A stretch of DNA of 64,000 nt from Leptospira sp. GIMC2001 (GTDB taxonomy: Bacteria; Spirochaetota; Leptospiria; Leptospirales; Leptospiraceae), in contig NZ_CP115468.1 of the NCBI RefSeq assembly GCF_028462125.1, positions 1,126,001 through 1,190,000 on the forward strand. The letters are read 5' to 3'. The notes beneath the pieces are model-generated. The model worked only from the letters and a program-made list of their open reading frames with translations. It was not told the DNA's origin and searched no databases. Made by a program: the position numbers and the translations under genes. Numbering within the stretch: position 1 is the stretch's first letter; every line of letters begins with the position of its first letter. Below, in pieces: positions 54,055-63,480 of the stretch.

Positions 54055-55344
54055 CTATTTTCCTTTCTTTGCAGTATCGTAATCAGTATCGGTCGCGCCA
54101 GTATAGATCTGACGAGGACGACCAATTTTGAGACCTGGATCTTCGATCATTTCTTTCCATTGACCAATCCAACCAGGAAGACGACCCATAGCAAACATCA
54201 CTGTAAACATATTGGTCGGAATTCCAAGAGCTCTATAGATAATTCCACTATAGAAGTCTACGTTTGGATAGAGGTTTCTTTCTTTGAAATATGGATCGTT
54301 CAGTGCGACTTCTTCTAATTCTTTTGCGATATCGAGAAGCGGATCTTTGATTCCTAATTTACTGAGAACTTTGTCTGCAGCACCTTTGATGATTTTCGCT
54401 CTAGGGTCAAAATTCTTGTAAACACGATGACCGAATCCAGATAATCGGAAAGATGAATTTTTGTCTTTGGCTTGTTCAACCATTTTTGATACTTTCTGTC
54501 CGCTTTCATGGATATAGGTAAGCATTTCCAAAACTTCTTGATTCGCTCCGCCATGTCTCGGTCCCCAAAGTGCACAGATACCAGCAGCAATCGCCGAATA
54601 CAAGTTAGCAAGAGATGAACCGACCAATCGAACGGTTGATGTAGAACAGTTTTGTTCATGATCAGCATGTAAAATCAATAGAAGGTTGAGTGCTTCCACA
54701 ATCACTGGATCAATTTCGTATTCTTCTGCCGGAACACTGAACATCATATTCAAAAAGTTCGAGCAATAGTCCAATTTATTGATAGGATGTATAATGGGTT
54801 GTCCAATGGATTTCTTATAAGCAAAAGCCGCAATAGTCGGGAATTTTGCAAGAAGACGAATCATAGAAATTTCTCTATGTTCTGGATTCAAAGGATCATA
54901 AGAATCTTGATAGTAAGTTGACAAGGATACCATCATACAAGACATGATTGCCATCGGATGTCCGTCTTTTGGAAATCCATGGAATAGTCGTTTGAGATCC
55001 TCGTGAATCAATGTATGTTTCGTAAGAGATTCATTCCATTTTTTTAATTCAACATCAGATGGAAGTTTACCATAAATTAGGAGGTAGGCAACTTCAGTAA
55101 AAGTAGATTTAGCAGCCAACTGCTCAATGGGAATTCCCCGGTAACGTAATATACCTTTCTCGCCATCCAGAAAAGTAATCGCACTCGTGCATGCGCCTGT
55201 ATTCAAATAACCACTATCAATTGTGATATAACCAGTTTGTGCTCTTAGTTTTGTAATATCGATAGCTCTTTCTTTTTCTGAACCTTCGATAATCGGTAAT
55301 TCATAATCCTTACCGTCAATTTTTAATATTGCAACATTTGCCAT
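54055..55344 (-). CDS. gltA: citrate synthase
   Basis: 429-residue type I citrate synthase condensing acetyl-CoA and oxaloacetate. Catalytic residues lie in LWGPRHGGANQEVL (His), SGFGHRVYKNFDPRA (His) and NVDFYSGIIYRALG (Asp). N-terminal GYITIDSGYLNTGACTSAITFLDGEKGILRYRG is standard. ATG at 55344 with GGAGGA nine bases upstream. Flanked downstream by an AT-rich spacer with a GC palindrome. Cytoplasmic; entry to the TCA cycle in this obligate aerobe-like metabolism. Confidence 0.97.
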   Translation of the reverse strand: MANVAILKIDGKDYELPIIEGSEKERAIDITKLRAQTGYITIDSGYLNTGACTSAITFLDGEKGILRYRGIPIEQLAAKSTFTEVAYLLIYGKLPSDVELKKWNESLTKHTLIHEDLKRLFHGFPKDGHPMAIMSCMMVSLSTYYQDSYDPLNPEHREISMIRLLAKFPTIAAFAYKKSIGQPIIHPINKLDYCSNFLNMMFSVPAEEYEIDPVIVEALNLLLILHADHEQNCSTSTVRLVGSSLANLYSAIAAGICALWGPRHGGANQEVLEMLTYIHESGQKVSKMVEQAKDKNSSFRLSGFGHRVYKNFDPRAKIIKGAADKVLSKLGIKDPLLDIAKELEEVALNDPYFKERNLYPNVDFYSGIIYRALGIPTNMFTVMFAMGRLPGWIGQWKEMIEDPGLKIGRPRQIYTGATDTDYDTAKKGK

Positions 55345-55451
55345 GAAAAATTAGTCCTCCGAATATATTATAGTGAATTCATCGTGGAGACAGGAAAGCA
55401 CTTTTCCATTTTGAAGGCAATTTTTGGGCAATAATTGAGTAGAGTTCGAAA

Positions 55452-57725
55452 TTACAGGCCGTGGTATTTTTTCATGATATCATACGCATAATAATTCGAG
55501 ACTGTAATACGGCAGTAGTCTCGAGATTCTTTGTAGGGCACATCTTCTAGAAAATGATTGAAGTCACCTGTATAATGATTTCTTTTCCATTTTCTAAGAT
55601 TGCCTGGCCCACCATTGTAGGCGATGGATGCCCACCTCATATCATTCTGATTCTCTTTCATCAAGTAAGCTAAGAATCGAGAGCCGAATTGAATTGAGGT
55701 GTTTGGATTAAAAAGACTATAATTCGTTACTCGTAAATTTCTTGCCAATTCACGTCCAGTCGCGGGCATTATTTGCATTAGTCCTTGAGCATTGGATCTA
55801 GAAATTGCATTTTCCTTATAGAAAGATTCCTGCCTCATAATCGCATACACTACATCCTCAGATATTCCTGCATCTCGGGAATGTTTTACCACCATTTCAC
55901 GATGGGGTCTTGGATAGATTCGTGATGCTATGCTTGTGGGAAGTAGGATTGGATCATCTGGAATTTTATATCTCTTAAGAAGAGATCTAGTATAAAAAGC
56001 ACTGAAATATGTGTTCTGCGATAGATCTCCAATTCCTACCAATATTTCTTCTTTCTCTAAGATGGATAGATTTCTATCTCTAGCATAATAATTGACAAGA
56101 TTCATGCCAAATGACTCTTCACCTAATCGAAAATAGTCGGCTGCAGTTGCAAGAAGTCTTTCTCCTTTGATTTTCGATTGAATATTCGTGAGCTTTACTC
56201 CGAGGTCAAATGATTTGTCAAAATATGCAAACCCTAGATTTTTTTTGAGAATTTTCCCACTCAATTCTGGGACACCTGCTGTTTTGGACAGATATCTAAA
56301 AAGAGAATCCCGATTCGCTGTTGGATTGGGAGGATCGGGTATTTCATTCAATTCTGATTCGAATTCTTCTCTTATCACTCTAGTATAATAAGAGCCTGCG
56401 ATCTTAGAATAGTATGTCTGGAGTTGAGATTTTAATTCATCATTGCGATTATTTGCTTTTAGGTAACGAAAATACCAATATACCAATCTTCCTTTGACGG
56501 GAAGATCTGGCATCTCATCCATTGCTTTTTTCCAATAGATATTTTCTGCATATTTCGTTGAAGAACCATTTTTCTGGATAAGCAAATCAATGAGCTTATC
56601 TTGATAATGAAGGTTAAAAGGGTAGGCAGCAAGGTAGCGGATTAGGTTATCAATAGACTTTTCTCTATTTCCCGACTTTTCATAAGCGAGCATGAGAACT
56701 CGAAACCTTCCGGCATCATTGATCTCTGGAAATTTCTCCATCAAACGAATTGCAGATTGGTGTTTATTCTTTGATAATAAAACATCTCCAAATCGAACAA
56801 ACTTCTCTTGGTCTTCGTTAACATGGTTTCGATTGGATTGAACGAGTGATATCAAGGTATCTACATCATCAATCATAGAAAGAAATCTTCCTGCTTCATA
56901 GAAACTTACAGAATTATCCATCCTTGAGCGAAATTCTTGTTTGTTTTTTCTAAGAAAAGAGTTCGCTTCTTCGCCTGACATTTGATTGATGAAACCTAAG
57001 ATATTGGAAACTCTAAGATTGAGAAATGAATCCTCTGATAGATATTTCTTCAAATCTTGATATGCAAATGTTCTAATGTAATCAGGAGTCTCAGGATCTT
57101 GTGTAAGCTTAACATATTCGTCCCGAGCTCGTCCCAAGTCACCTTCTCTTGCAATAGCTTTCGCATAACGAATCCAAATCTCTGTTTTTATATAATATTT
57201 TTTTTCTTCATTGGATAGAGAATCAACTCGCTTAATCAATTCCGCCGTAGAATTGTTCTCAGTCAAAACTTTCGTTAGCTCTTCAAAAACTCTCCGAGAT
57301 ACCGGATCCATTTCAAAAGATAATTTAGCTAGAAAAATTGCTTTTTCCTCTGAACTCAGTATTCTCCTTTTCTCTAATTCTTGGTATAATTTCCAAAAGC
57401 TTAATCGAAAAACCACAGATTGATGAGGTAAGGCATTTTGTAATATTTTATCGATATCTTCCCGATTATAATTACTAACAAAGCTACCTTTGATCTGCGA
57501 GATAAGAAACAGAAATCTTTTTTCGGAATCTCCTCCAGGAGCCTTCTCGTGATAATTGATCAAGCTGTAGACTTCTGATTCGCGAGCAGGAGATTTATGA
57601 CGAAACATTTCTTCAATCACATCCCATTGATAGGATTTGATCAGAAAATGAAGATTATCAGAGGCATTTACAGAAAAAGCGAAAAAAAGGAAAATGGTTG
57701 ATCTGCTTTTGTGGAATCGTATCAT
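55452..57725 (-). CDS. soluble-type lytic murein transglycosylase (SLT)
   Basis: 757 residues: signal peptide (IRFHKSRSTIFLFFAFSVNASD), an about 500-residue superhelical region of TPR-like helices, and a C-terminal SLT domain (about 610-755) with VVYAIMRQESFYKENAISRSNAQGLMQIMPATGRELA, catalytic Glu in RQESFY, and MRWASIAYNGGPGNLRKWK. It cleaves peptidoglycan glycan strands with 1,6-anhydro product in the periplasm. The ATG at 57725 opens a proper signal peptide; a TTG at 57785 would lengthen it without benefit. It diverges from an unknown gene with only 19 bp between starts. Confidence 0.9.
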   Translation of the reverse strand: MIRFHKSRSTIFLFFAFSVNASDNLHFLIKSYQWDVIEEMFRHKSPARESEVYSLINYHEKAPGGDSEKRFLFLISQIKGSFVSNYNREDIDKILQNALPHQSVVFRLSFWKLYQELEKRRILSSEEKAIFLAKLSFEMDPVSRRVFEELTKVLTENNSTAELIKRVDSLSNEEKKYYIKTEIWIRYAKAIAREGDLGRARDEYVKLTQDPETPDYIRTFAYQDLKKYLSEDSFLNLRVSNILGFINQMSGEEANSFLRKNKQEFRSRMDNSVSFYEAGRFLSMIDDVDTLISLVQSNRNHVNEDQEKFVRFGDVLLSKNKHQSAIRLMEKFPEINDAGRFRVLMLAYEKSGNREKSIDNLIRYLAAYPFNLHYQDKLIDLLIQKNGSSTKYAENIYWKKAMDEMPDLPVKGRLVYWYFRYLKANNRNDELKSQLQTYYSKIAGSYYTRVIREEFESELNEIPDPPNPTANRDSLFRYLSKTAGVPELSGKILKKNLGFAYFDKSFDLGVKLTNIQSKIKGERLLATAADYFRLGEESFGMNLVNYYARDRNLSILEKEEILVGIGDLSQNTYFSAFYTRSLLKRYKIPDDPILLPTSIASRIYPRPHREMVVKHSRDAGISEDVVYAIMRQESFYKENAISRSNAQGLMQIMPATGRELARNLRVTNYSLFNPNTSIQFGSRFLAYLMKENQNDMRWASIAYNGGPGNLRKWKRNHYTGDFNHFLEDVPYKESRDYCRITVSNYYAYDIMKKYHGL

Positions 57726-57744
57726 GTTTCGTTGTGAGGGTAAA

Positions 57745-58626
57745 ATGCTAACTAAATCGAATTGGCCTGAGATTACTATCGGCAATCACGAAGAGAAAAG
57801 TCAGACATCCCTATCTGGTCATTATTCAACACCAACCTCTGAAAAAAAGTCGAAAAACGATTCTAATTCCAATAACGTTCCCGATAAATCTGAAATCAAT
57901 GGCAAAAATCAACTGACGGATCTCGAACTTTTTTCCCTCTGTGACCGATTGCTCGCAGGCAATAACTTGGAACTATTGGGACTTGCTTGTCGTTCTATCG
58001 TTGGCAGAAGGAGCAATCTTCCAATCGCAAATGCGATTCTTCGATTGGCTGTTGAAAACGCAAACCACCTCACTGAAAAAGAAAAGTCTGAAGTCTGGTC
58101 GGATGTTTTAGAAAAATTTTCCCCATGGCGTGCATTTACACTAGCTAGAAAGTATTTGAGTCCAGAGTGGAAACCAGATTTCATAGACAGCCTATTCTTA
58201 CAAAACGGAAGACTCTCTCCTCGCATGAAAAATATGGTGCGCGGCAATCCGTTTGAAGGAAGAATCCCTGAGTGGATTCTACGTAAGCCATTTGGAATCG
58301 CCAAACAGTTGTTAGAGAAAAAAGAAGACTCGTCGCCAATTCTCAATTTTTTAGAAGAGAGATTGCCTGAGTCTTATCCAGCTCATACAGTTTTATTTGT
58401 GGATGCATTTCTTGCAAGGGACATGAGCCGTTTTCAGAATCATTACCACTCTGCTGGCAGAATGCGATATCATCCTCAGTCACTTTATATGAAGGCAATC
58501 ATGGATGATATTTATGGAGATAAAGAACAAGCTAAAGAAATTTTGAATCTCATTCATTTAACCTATCCGGACTGGGATATGCCAAGTTTTTTAGTTAGAG
58601 GGAATTCCTATGCCACTCACTCATGA
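57745..58626 (+). CDS. hypothetical protein, cytoplasmic
   Basis: 293 residues from the ATG at 57745 with GAGGG eight bases upstream (in-frame ATGs at 57694 and 57724 lie inside the opposite gene and lack one). Residues 1-70 are polar and disordered (Ser/Asn/Lys); the rest is helical, with FSPWRAFTLARKYLSPEWKPDFIDSLF and a final TPR-like helix pair (HYHSAGRMRYHPQSLYMKAIMDDIYGDKEQAKEILNLIHLTYPDW). Family unrecognised. It overlaps the next gene by 17 bp, so the two are probably coupled. Confidence 0.6.
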   Translation: MLTKSNWPEITIGNHEEKSQTSLSGHYSTPTSEKKSKNDSNSNNVPDKSEINGKNQLTDLELFSLCDRLLAGNNLELLGLACRSIVGRRSNLPIANAILRLAVENANHLTEKEKSEVWSDVLEKFSPWRAFTLARKYLSPEWKPDFIDSLFLQNGRLSPRMKNMVRGNPFEGRIPEWILRKPFGIAKQLLEKKEDSSPILNFLEERLPESYPAHTVLFVDAFLARDMSRFQNHYHSAGRMRYHPQSLYMKAIMDDIYGDKEQAKEILNLIHLTYPDWDMPSFLVRGNSYATHS

Positions 58627-59389
58627 GCAGATAGTTGAACTTTCTCGAGTCCAAGGAATCATTCGTAATTTAGAAAAAATTCGTAAGGAATCCAAAGACG
58701 AATTTCAATCGCATCGAGTATCGATGGATCTTGAGAAATACAGTAGAAGAATGCATGAGATCTCACCCGATGGAGTGCCGGACAATATGGCGGCAACAGT
58801 CGCTGCATCCAAGGCTCTTCAAGATAATGATCCGAATCTTAAGCATAAAATTATTTCCCAATTTCCGATTATGAAAATATCTCCCAATAGCCACGATAGT
58901 GAGATCAATCAGATTGGAACTCTTACGAATATTTTGGATTTAGAGTTTTTACCTATTCTTGGAGATACTCATATCAAGTTTGATTTTGCACATCAAAGTG
59001 ATCGAGATGGACTGTTCAAACATATGGAGAATCTTCGCCGCAATATGAAAGTTTTGATTGAAACGGTTGAAGAATTCGCTGCGGCAGATAAGCAAGAATT
59101 TCGCGAACAACTTGGTCGGATGAAGAATAAACAATCCCGGATTTTCATAGCTGAAGCTTATGAGGTTTTTAAGAAGATCCGAGAATTCTTGGAAGCGGTC
59201 AATAAAGATATCCGTGAGGGCAATTCCGTTGTTATGAATATTGAAGAGCCAATGAAGTTCAACCCTCGATTTGAGAAAGCATCTTTGCTCGAAGGACGGG
59301 CGATTCCCGACGCTTTGATGGAATTTTTAAATTTCACTAAGGAATCGATGGATCTGATCAACCTCCCGAATATGAAAATTGGCAACTGA
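58610..59389 (+). CDS. hypothetical protein, coiled-coil rich
   Basis: 259 residues, no signal or membrane helix. Helical throughout, with a central stretch FKHMENLRRNMKVLIETVEEFAAADKQEFREQLGRMKNKQ that could form a coiled coil. An all-conserved-looking ISPDGVPDNMAATVAASKAL segment near residue 50 is noticeable. No family known to me. ATG at 58610 behind GAGGGAATTCCT. Follows, and overlaps, the previous hypothetical gene and lies 74 bp upstream of the bactofilin gene; a role in cell shape is possible only by position. Confidence 0.6.
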   Translation: MPLTHEQIVELSRVQGIIRNLEKIRKESKDEFQSHRVSMDLEKYSRRMHEISPDGVPDNMAATVAASKALQDNDPNLKHKIISQFPIMKISPNSHDSEINQIGTLTNILDLEFLPILGDTHIKFDFAHQSDRDGLFKHMENLRRNMKVLIETVEEFAAADKQEFREQLGRMKNKQSRIFIAEAYEVFKKIREFLEAVNKDIREGNSVVMNIEEPMKFNPRFEKASLLEGRAIPDALMEFLNFTKESMDLINLPNMKIGN

Positions 59390-59463
59390 GCGAAAAAAGC
59401 CTTTTCGAAAAACCATACTCAGAGAGAGTTTGTTAAACAAGTTTTGAATAGCTGGATAATTGC

Positions 59464-59904
59464 ATGGCATTAGTGAAAAACCAAACAGAAGTCACGAATT
59501 CTACGATCGGGGAAAACTCCTATTTCAGTGGAAAATTTTTTATCAACGGTTCCCTTAAGATAGATGGTAAATTTGAAGGCAAGTCCCTTCAAGCAGACCA
59601 ACTCTATATCGGTGTAACTGGCAAAGTCAAAACCAATATCACTGCAACCAATGTGATTGTGGAAGGAATTGTTGCAGGCAATATTACTGCAAGAAACAGA
59701 GTCATGTTGCTTCCAACCTCTAAGATTCTTGGCGATATCAAGACTCCAGAATTGATCATTCAAAATGGTGTGATATTAGAAGGTCGTTGTATGATTTCCA
59801 ATGACCTCAAGCATTCAGCAAAAGATCTAATTGAATTGGAATACTCTAAGGATTCATTGAATGTCGAAAAAATATTCGGCAAGCAAACCGCAGCAAAAGA
59901 GTAA
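59464..59904 (+). CDS. bactofilin
   Basis: 146-residue bactofilin: a short N-terminal tail, then a right-handed beta-helix with glycine-rich turns (TIGENSYFSGKFFINGSLKIDGKFEG, LYIGVTGKVKTNITATNVIVEGIVAGNITA, LGDIKTPELIIQNGVILEGRC). Bactofilins polymerise without nucleotide to shape the cell; Leptospira encode several, at least one affecting helical pitch. ATG at 59464. Its last 44 bp overlap the pdxA start in another frame. Confidence 0.92.
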   Translation: MALVKNQTEVTNSTIGENSYFSGKFFINGSLKIDGKFEGKSLQADQLYIGVTGKVKTNITATNVIVEGIVAGNITARNRVMLLPTSKILGDIKTPELIIQNGVILEGRCMISNDLKHSAKDLIELEYSKDSLNVEKIFGKQTAAKE

Positions 59905-60946
59905 TCTTAGGCAAGGGGTTTTGCGACCCCTTTATATCACCGAAGGAGATCCGAGTGGGATTAGCCCAGAGATTTTCCGAAAAGAATTTCCAGCACTCAA
60001 GAAAATTGCAAAATTCAGACCGGTTGTATTTTTCCGATCTCCTTCCAAAATTGCTTATCCAAATTTTGACTTTGCATTAGATGTCGATGCAATCTCTAAG
60101 CTGGATGCAAAACATAAATCTTCTTCTACTCTTTCATCTTCGCAGAATCTTTATCTCTCAGATATTTTAAAAAGTCCTGGAATCTATGATGCTTGCATCA
60201 AAATTCCGATCAGTAGTCCATTCACTAAATTGAATATTGAAATTGGTAAACCAAATGAACTTACTGGTTTATCTTCTTGGATCTGTCTCGAGACGTCTAT
60301 GAAGTGGATACAAAAAATTCCAGGAGATTTAATCACACTTCCCTTAAGTAAGGAATGGGTGATTCGATCAGGAAATAAAAAATTTCAAGGTCATACAGAA
60401 GCCTTGGCAAAATTTTTCGGGAAGCATACTTTCATGTTGATGGCTGGTGATAATTGGAATGTAATTCCTCTCACGACTCATATCCCACTCAAAGATGTCT
60501 CTAAAAAATTGAAAAAGGTTTTGTGGCAAGAACTCTACGAAAGCTTGGTTGCATCTGGATTCTTCGGCAAAAATCCCAAAATCGGAATTCTAGGACTCAA
60601 TCCACATGCTGGCGAAGGCGGTAAGATCGGAAACGAAGAGTCAACAATACTCATGAAAAATCTTGAACCATTGCGTAAACAAGGAGCAAAAATATTTGGT
60701 CCATTGTCAGCAGATTCTACTTTTGCTTTTGGAAAAAAATCACCATACGATGTAATTCTCGCTTGTTATCACGACCAAGGCTTGATTCCATTTAAAATGC
60801 TTGAAGGCAAAAACGGTGTAAACATTACATTGGGACTGGACTTCTTAAGAGTAAGTCCAGATCATGGAACCGCATATGATATCGCTGGTAAAGGAATTGC
60901 AGATTCTAGTAGTTTCAAAAAATGTTTAGAATGGTGCCACAAATGA
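59861..60946 (+). CDS. pdxA: 4-hydroxythreonine-4-phosphate dehydrogenase PdxA
   Basis: 361 residues. Motif I is YITEGDPSGISPEIF; the metal-binding histidines lie in KFQGHTEALA, CYHDQGLIPFKM and SPDHGTAYDIAGKG. PdxA oxidises 4-phosphohydroxy-L-threonine in pyridoxal-phosphate synthesis. A basic, Ser/Lys-rich leader of about 20 residues precedes the domain because the ATG used (59861) lies inside the bactofilin gene; a later start is hard to find. pdxJ is not in the window. Confidence 0.92.
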   Translation: MSKKYSASKPQQKSNLRQGVLRPLYITEGDPSGISPEIFRKEFPALKKIAKFRPVVFFRSPSKIAYPNFDFALDVDAISKLDAKHKSSSTLSSSQNLYLSDILKSPGIYDACIKIPISSPFTKLNIEIGKPNELTGLSSWICLETSMKWIQKIPGDLITLPLSKEWVIRSGNKKFQGHTEALAKFFGKHTFMLMAGDNWNVIPLTTHIPLKDVSKKLKKVLWQELYESLVASGFFGKNPKIGILGLNPHAGEGGKIGNEESTILMKNLEPLRKQGAKIFGPLSADSTFAFGKKSPYDVILACYHDQGLIPFKMLEGKNGVNITLGLDFLRVSPDHGTAYDIAGKGIADSSSFKKCLEWCHK

Positions 60947-61007
60947 AAAAAAGCTATATTAGAATTTTCTCAAATCTTCAAAAACTTATTTCTATGCAGG
61001 AAATATT

Positions 61008-61448
61008 TTGAATCAATCTCTAGGTTGGCTAGATTTAGTCGTATTTCCAATTTTTCTTACATGGTTTATTGGATTGATCTTGGTTTTATTTCGTAAAGAC
61101 ATTGAGATTCAATGGAAGATTAGTTTTATTTTTTTGTTTGTTGTATATATGGTTGTCTTCGGTAAAGAATGGGCGAATGGATTGGATCGTCTCGAAGCTA
61201 ATCCTGGATGGGAGATTCGGAGTTGGATTTATTCCATCGGTAAATTGACTTTCTATTTTCTCTTTTTGATATGGCCGATTACAATGATTCGGATGTTTTA
61301 TTCAGTCAGTCGGGAATGGGTTTCTCGAACAGCAAGTTTGCTTATCACAATTACAGTAATCTTTTGGTTTTTCTTTTGGTTGTATTACCAATTCCAGTTA
61401 GAAGTGGATAAGTTTTTCGATACAAGATTCTTAGAATTTTTCCAATAG
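61008..61448 (+). CDS. small polytopic membrane protein
   Basis: 146 residues with four predicted helices (WLDLVVFPIFLTWFIGLILVLF; WKISFIFLFVVYMVVFG; IGKLTFYFLFLIWPITMI; ITVIFWFFFWLYYQF). No family recognised. TTG start at 61008 with AGGAA seven bases upstream; a nearby ATG gives a six-codon frame only. It follows pdxA by 61 bp and is followed by a hairpin terminator, so it is the last gene of that transcript. Confidence 0.6.
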   Translation: MNQSLGWLDLVVFPIFLTWFIGLILVLFRKDIEIQWKISFIFLFVVYMVVFGKEWANGLDRLEANPGWEIRSWIYSIGKLTFYFLFLIWPITMIRMFYSVSREWVSRTASLLITITVIFWFFFWLYYQFQLEVDKFFDTRFLEFFQ

Positions 61449-61508
61449 CTCAATTTCTCAGTAGCTAAAATTTAAAGAACGAATTCCAAACTAAAAAACA
61501 ATTCTTAT

Positions 61509-61544
61509 AAAATGCAATAAGGCTCGAAATTGCGCATTTTTTTT
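61509..61544 (+). terminator. intrinsic terminator after the small membrane protein
   Basis: AAAATGCAAT pairs with ATTGCGCATTTT (one two-base bulge) around a 10-nt loop, followed directly by TTTT. It ends the bactofilin/pdxA/membrane protein transcript before the aminotransferase gene. The rest of 61449-61585 is AT-rich with no gene. Confidence 0.55.
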
Positions 61545-61585
61545 CCCACTTGAAAAAACTTATATTAGAGTAAAAATAGACCAAT

Positions 61586-62695
61586 ATGGCAGTCCCCTTT
61601 ATAGATATAAAAAGATTTGAACCTGGTTTTCTTGAAAAATGGGAAACTAAAGTAAAAGAACTCAGTGCAGTTGCTCAATTCATCGGTGGTGCCGAAGTAG
61701 CAGAACTCGAAAAAAGACTGAGTGAGTTCACGGAAACAAAATATGCAGTGGCTTGTGCAAATGGTACGGATGCATTGCAACTTGCTTTGCGAGCAATGGG
61801 TGTTGGACGAGGTGATACAGTCCTTGTTCCTGACTCCACTTTCTGGGCAACCTTTGAAGCAGTTGTAAATGTCGGAGCTGATCCAGTTACCGTAGATACA
61901 AACGAAGTGGATCTGCAAATGGATTTCGAAGAATTTAAAAAAGCAGCAGAGAAATACAAACCAAAGGCTGCAATTCTTGTTCATTTGTATGGCTGGGCTT
62001 CTGCGAAAGTTTTAGAATATAGAAAATTCTGCAATGAAAAAGGAGTTTTATTACTTGAAGATGGTGCTCAATGCTTCGGTGTTAGAATCCAAAACGAATC
62101 GATTTATAAATCGGCACTGATTTCCACAACATCATTTTATCCAGCAAAGGTGTTAGGTGCCGCAGGTGATGGTGGAGCGGTCTTTACCAATGATGAAGCC
62201 TTGGCAACCATGGTAAGACAACTTGCGAATCATGGACGGACTTCTCACTATGGACATGGCTCCATTGGTTGGAACTCTAGAATGGATTCTTTGCAAGCTG
62301 CTTTTCTGAACTTAAGTCTTGATCATATTCAAGCTCGATTGGACTCAAGAATTTCGATTGCAAAACGCTATCAGAAGGAGTTACCGGCTCTCGGGATCAA
62401 TGTAATTGAGCCGCCAACCGGTTTCACAGAAAATGGGTATTGCAATGCCAATATATTTTCACTCGAAACAAGACCTAAACTAGAAGCTCATCTTAAGGAG
62501 AAAGGGATTGCGTTCGGGATTATCTATCCTGGTGCTATGTCTGATCAACCAGGAGCTGCTGGCTATGGTAAATTCGGCGATAAAAATATAGCGAGAAAAA
62601 TATGTGCGAGCATATTGAATCTTCCATTATTTGCATACATGAACGATCAAGAATTCGACGAAGTATATTCTGCTCTGAAGGATTTTTTTAAATAA
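61586..62695 (+). CDS. DegT/DnrJ/EryC1/StrS-family sugar aminotransferase
   Basis: 369-residue PLP enzyme. [53 protein letters not shown] (Asp159) and [20 protein letters not shown] (PLP lysine Lys188) are characteristic, as is [21 protein letters not shown] near the C-terminus. Such enzymes transfer an amino group to a nucleotide-linked 3- or 4-keto sugar for surface polysaccharide. ATG at 61586. No sugar dehydratase lies beside it; an SDR gene occurs at the window end. Confidence 0.92.
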   Translation: MAVPFIDIKRFEPGFLEKWETKVKELSAVAQFIGGAEVAELEKRLSEFTETKYAVACANGTDALQLALRAMGVGRGDTVLVPDSTFWATFEAVVNVGADPVTVDTNEVDLQMDFEEFKKAAEKYKPKAAILVHLYGWASAKVLEYRKFCNEKGVLLLEDGAQCFGVRIQNESIYKSALISTTSFYPAKVLGAAGDGGAVFTNDEALATMVRQLANHGRTSHYGHGSIGWNSRMDSLQAAFLNLSLDHIQARLDSRISIAKRYQKELPALGINVIEPPTGFTENGYCNANIFSLETRPKLEAHLKEKGIAFGIIYPGAMSDQPGAAGYGKFGDKNIARKICASILNLPLFAYMNDQEFDEVYSALKDFFK

Positions 62696-62703
62696 GATCT
62701 TAT

Positions 62704-63444
62704 ATGGAAAAAATAAGATTAATAATATTTAGCTTCCTTTTATTGCTTGGTGGTATTCTAATTTTTAGTTTAACTAAAAGTTGGTTTGCCTTTGATCGAG
62801 GGATTCAAGTTGCAATTGAAGAAGAGACCAAGACTCCAGATAACACGGAAGCTAATATTGAACCAGAACCTGAGGAAAATGAAGACTGGCCCGATTCATC
62901 CAAAATCTACTTCAAGAATACTCTGATTTATCCAATGGGATTGAATACTGAATCTGGTGGTTTGGGACCTGATGGCGTTATGCACCATGCAAGAAACCTA
63001 ATTGTCGTTAACTTGAATACTGGCAAACTCAGGAAATTGTTTCCAAAAAATGTCTATATTTGGGACTTTTTTGGTGCTGACTTTCAAAAGAAGACTGGAT
63101 TCACGAGCAGCGATGATCCGAAAGTGGACGGTTTATACCTCGAAGGTAAAATTTTAATTTTTGCTTCGACCATTGATACAAATGATGATGGATTTTTGAA
63201 TCATAAGGATAAGAAAAAAGTTTATTTGTATGATTGTATTGCAGATCGATTTCAAGATATTTTACCCAAAGACTCGTTTTTTGAAAAAATTCTTTGGAAT
63301 GCAGGAAAGAATCGCATATCATTGGTTATACGTAAATTCAAAATTGATAAAGATCCTAAGGTCAAGACTGAATACTACCCGAACAAATTATTTGTCTATG
63401 ATGTAAGTAGTTTGAAATCTTTCGAATTGGATATGGGGCTCTAA
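62704..63444 (+). CDS. membrane-anchored protein with EF-hand-like loop
   Basis: 246 residues: an N-terminal helix (LIIFSFLLLLGGILIFSL), an acidic linker (EEETKTPDNTEANIEPEPEENEDW) and a beta-rich periplasmic domain. A calcium-loop-like DTNDDGFLNHKD at about residue 159 has acidic residues at positions 1, 3, 5 and 12 as in EF-hands or dockerins. The repeated W/F-D strands (VYIWDFFGADF, KKVYLYDC, KLFVYDVSSL) suggest a small propeller-like fold. Family unrecognised. Eight bases after the aminotransferase gene and probably co-transcribed. Confidence 0.65.
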   Translation: MEKIRLIIFSFLLLLGGILIFSLTKSWFAFDRGIQVAIEEETKTPDNTEANIEPEPEENEDWPDSSKIYFKNTLIYPMGLNTESGGLGPDGVMHHARNLIVVNLNTGKLRKLFPKNVYIWDFFGADFQKKTGFTSSDDPKVDGLYLEGKILIFASTIDTNDDGFLNHKDKKKVYLYDCIADRFQDILPKDSFFEKILWNAGKNRISLVIRKFKIDKDPKVKTEYYPNKLFVYDVSSLKSFELDMGL

Positions 63445-63480
63445 TCATTGCAAAAAAATTCCAAATATCCATTTGCAGAT

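Noticed and set aside
53986..54318. Plus-strand ORF beginning with KKTKK repeats
   Set aside because: It runs opposite gltA and starts in a simple A-rich repeat.
62319..62332. TTGATCATATTCAA, one mismatch from an FNR box
   Set aside because: Located in the middle of the aminotransferase coding region with no promoter downstream.
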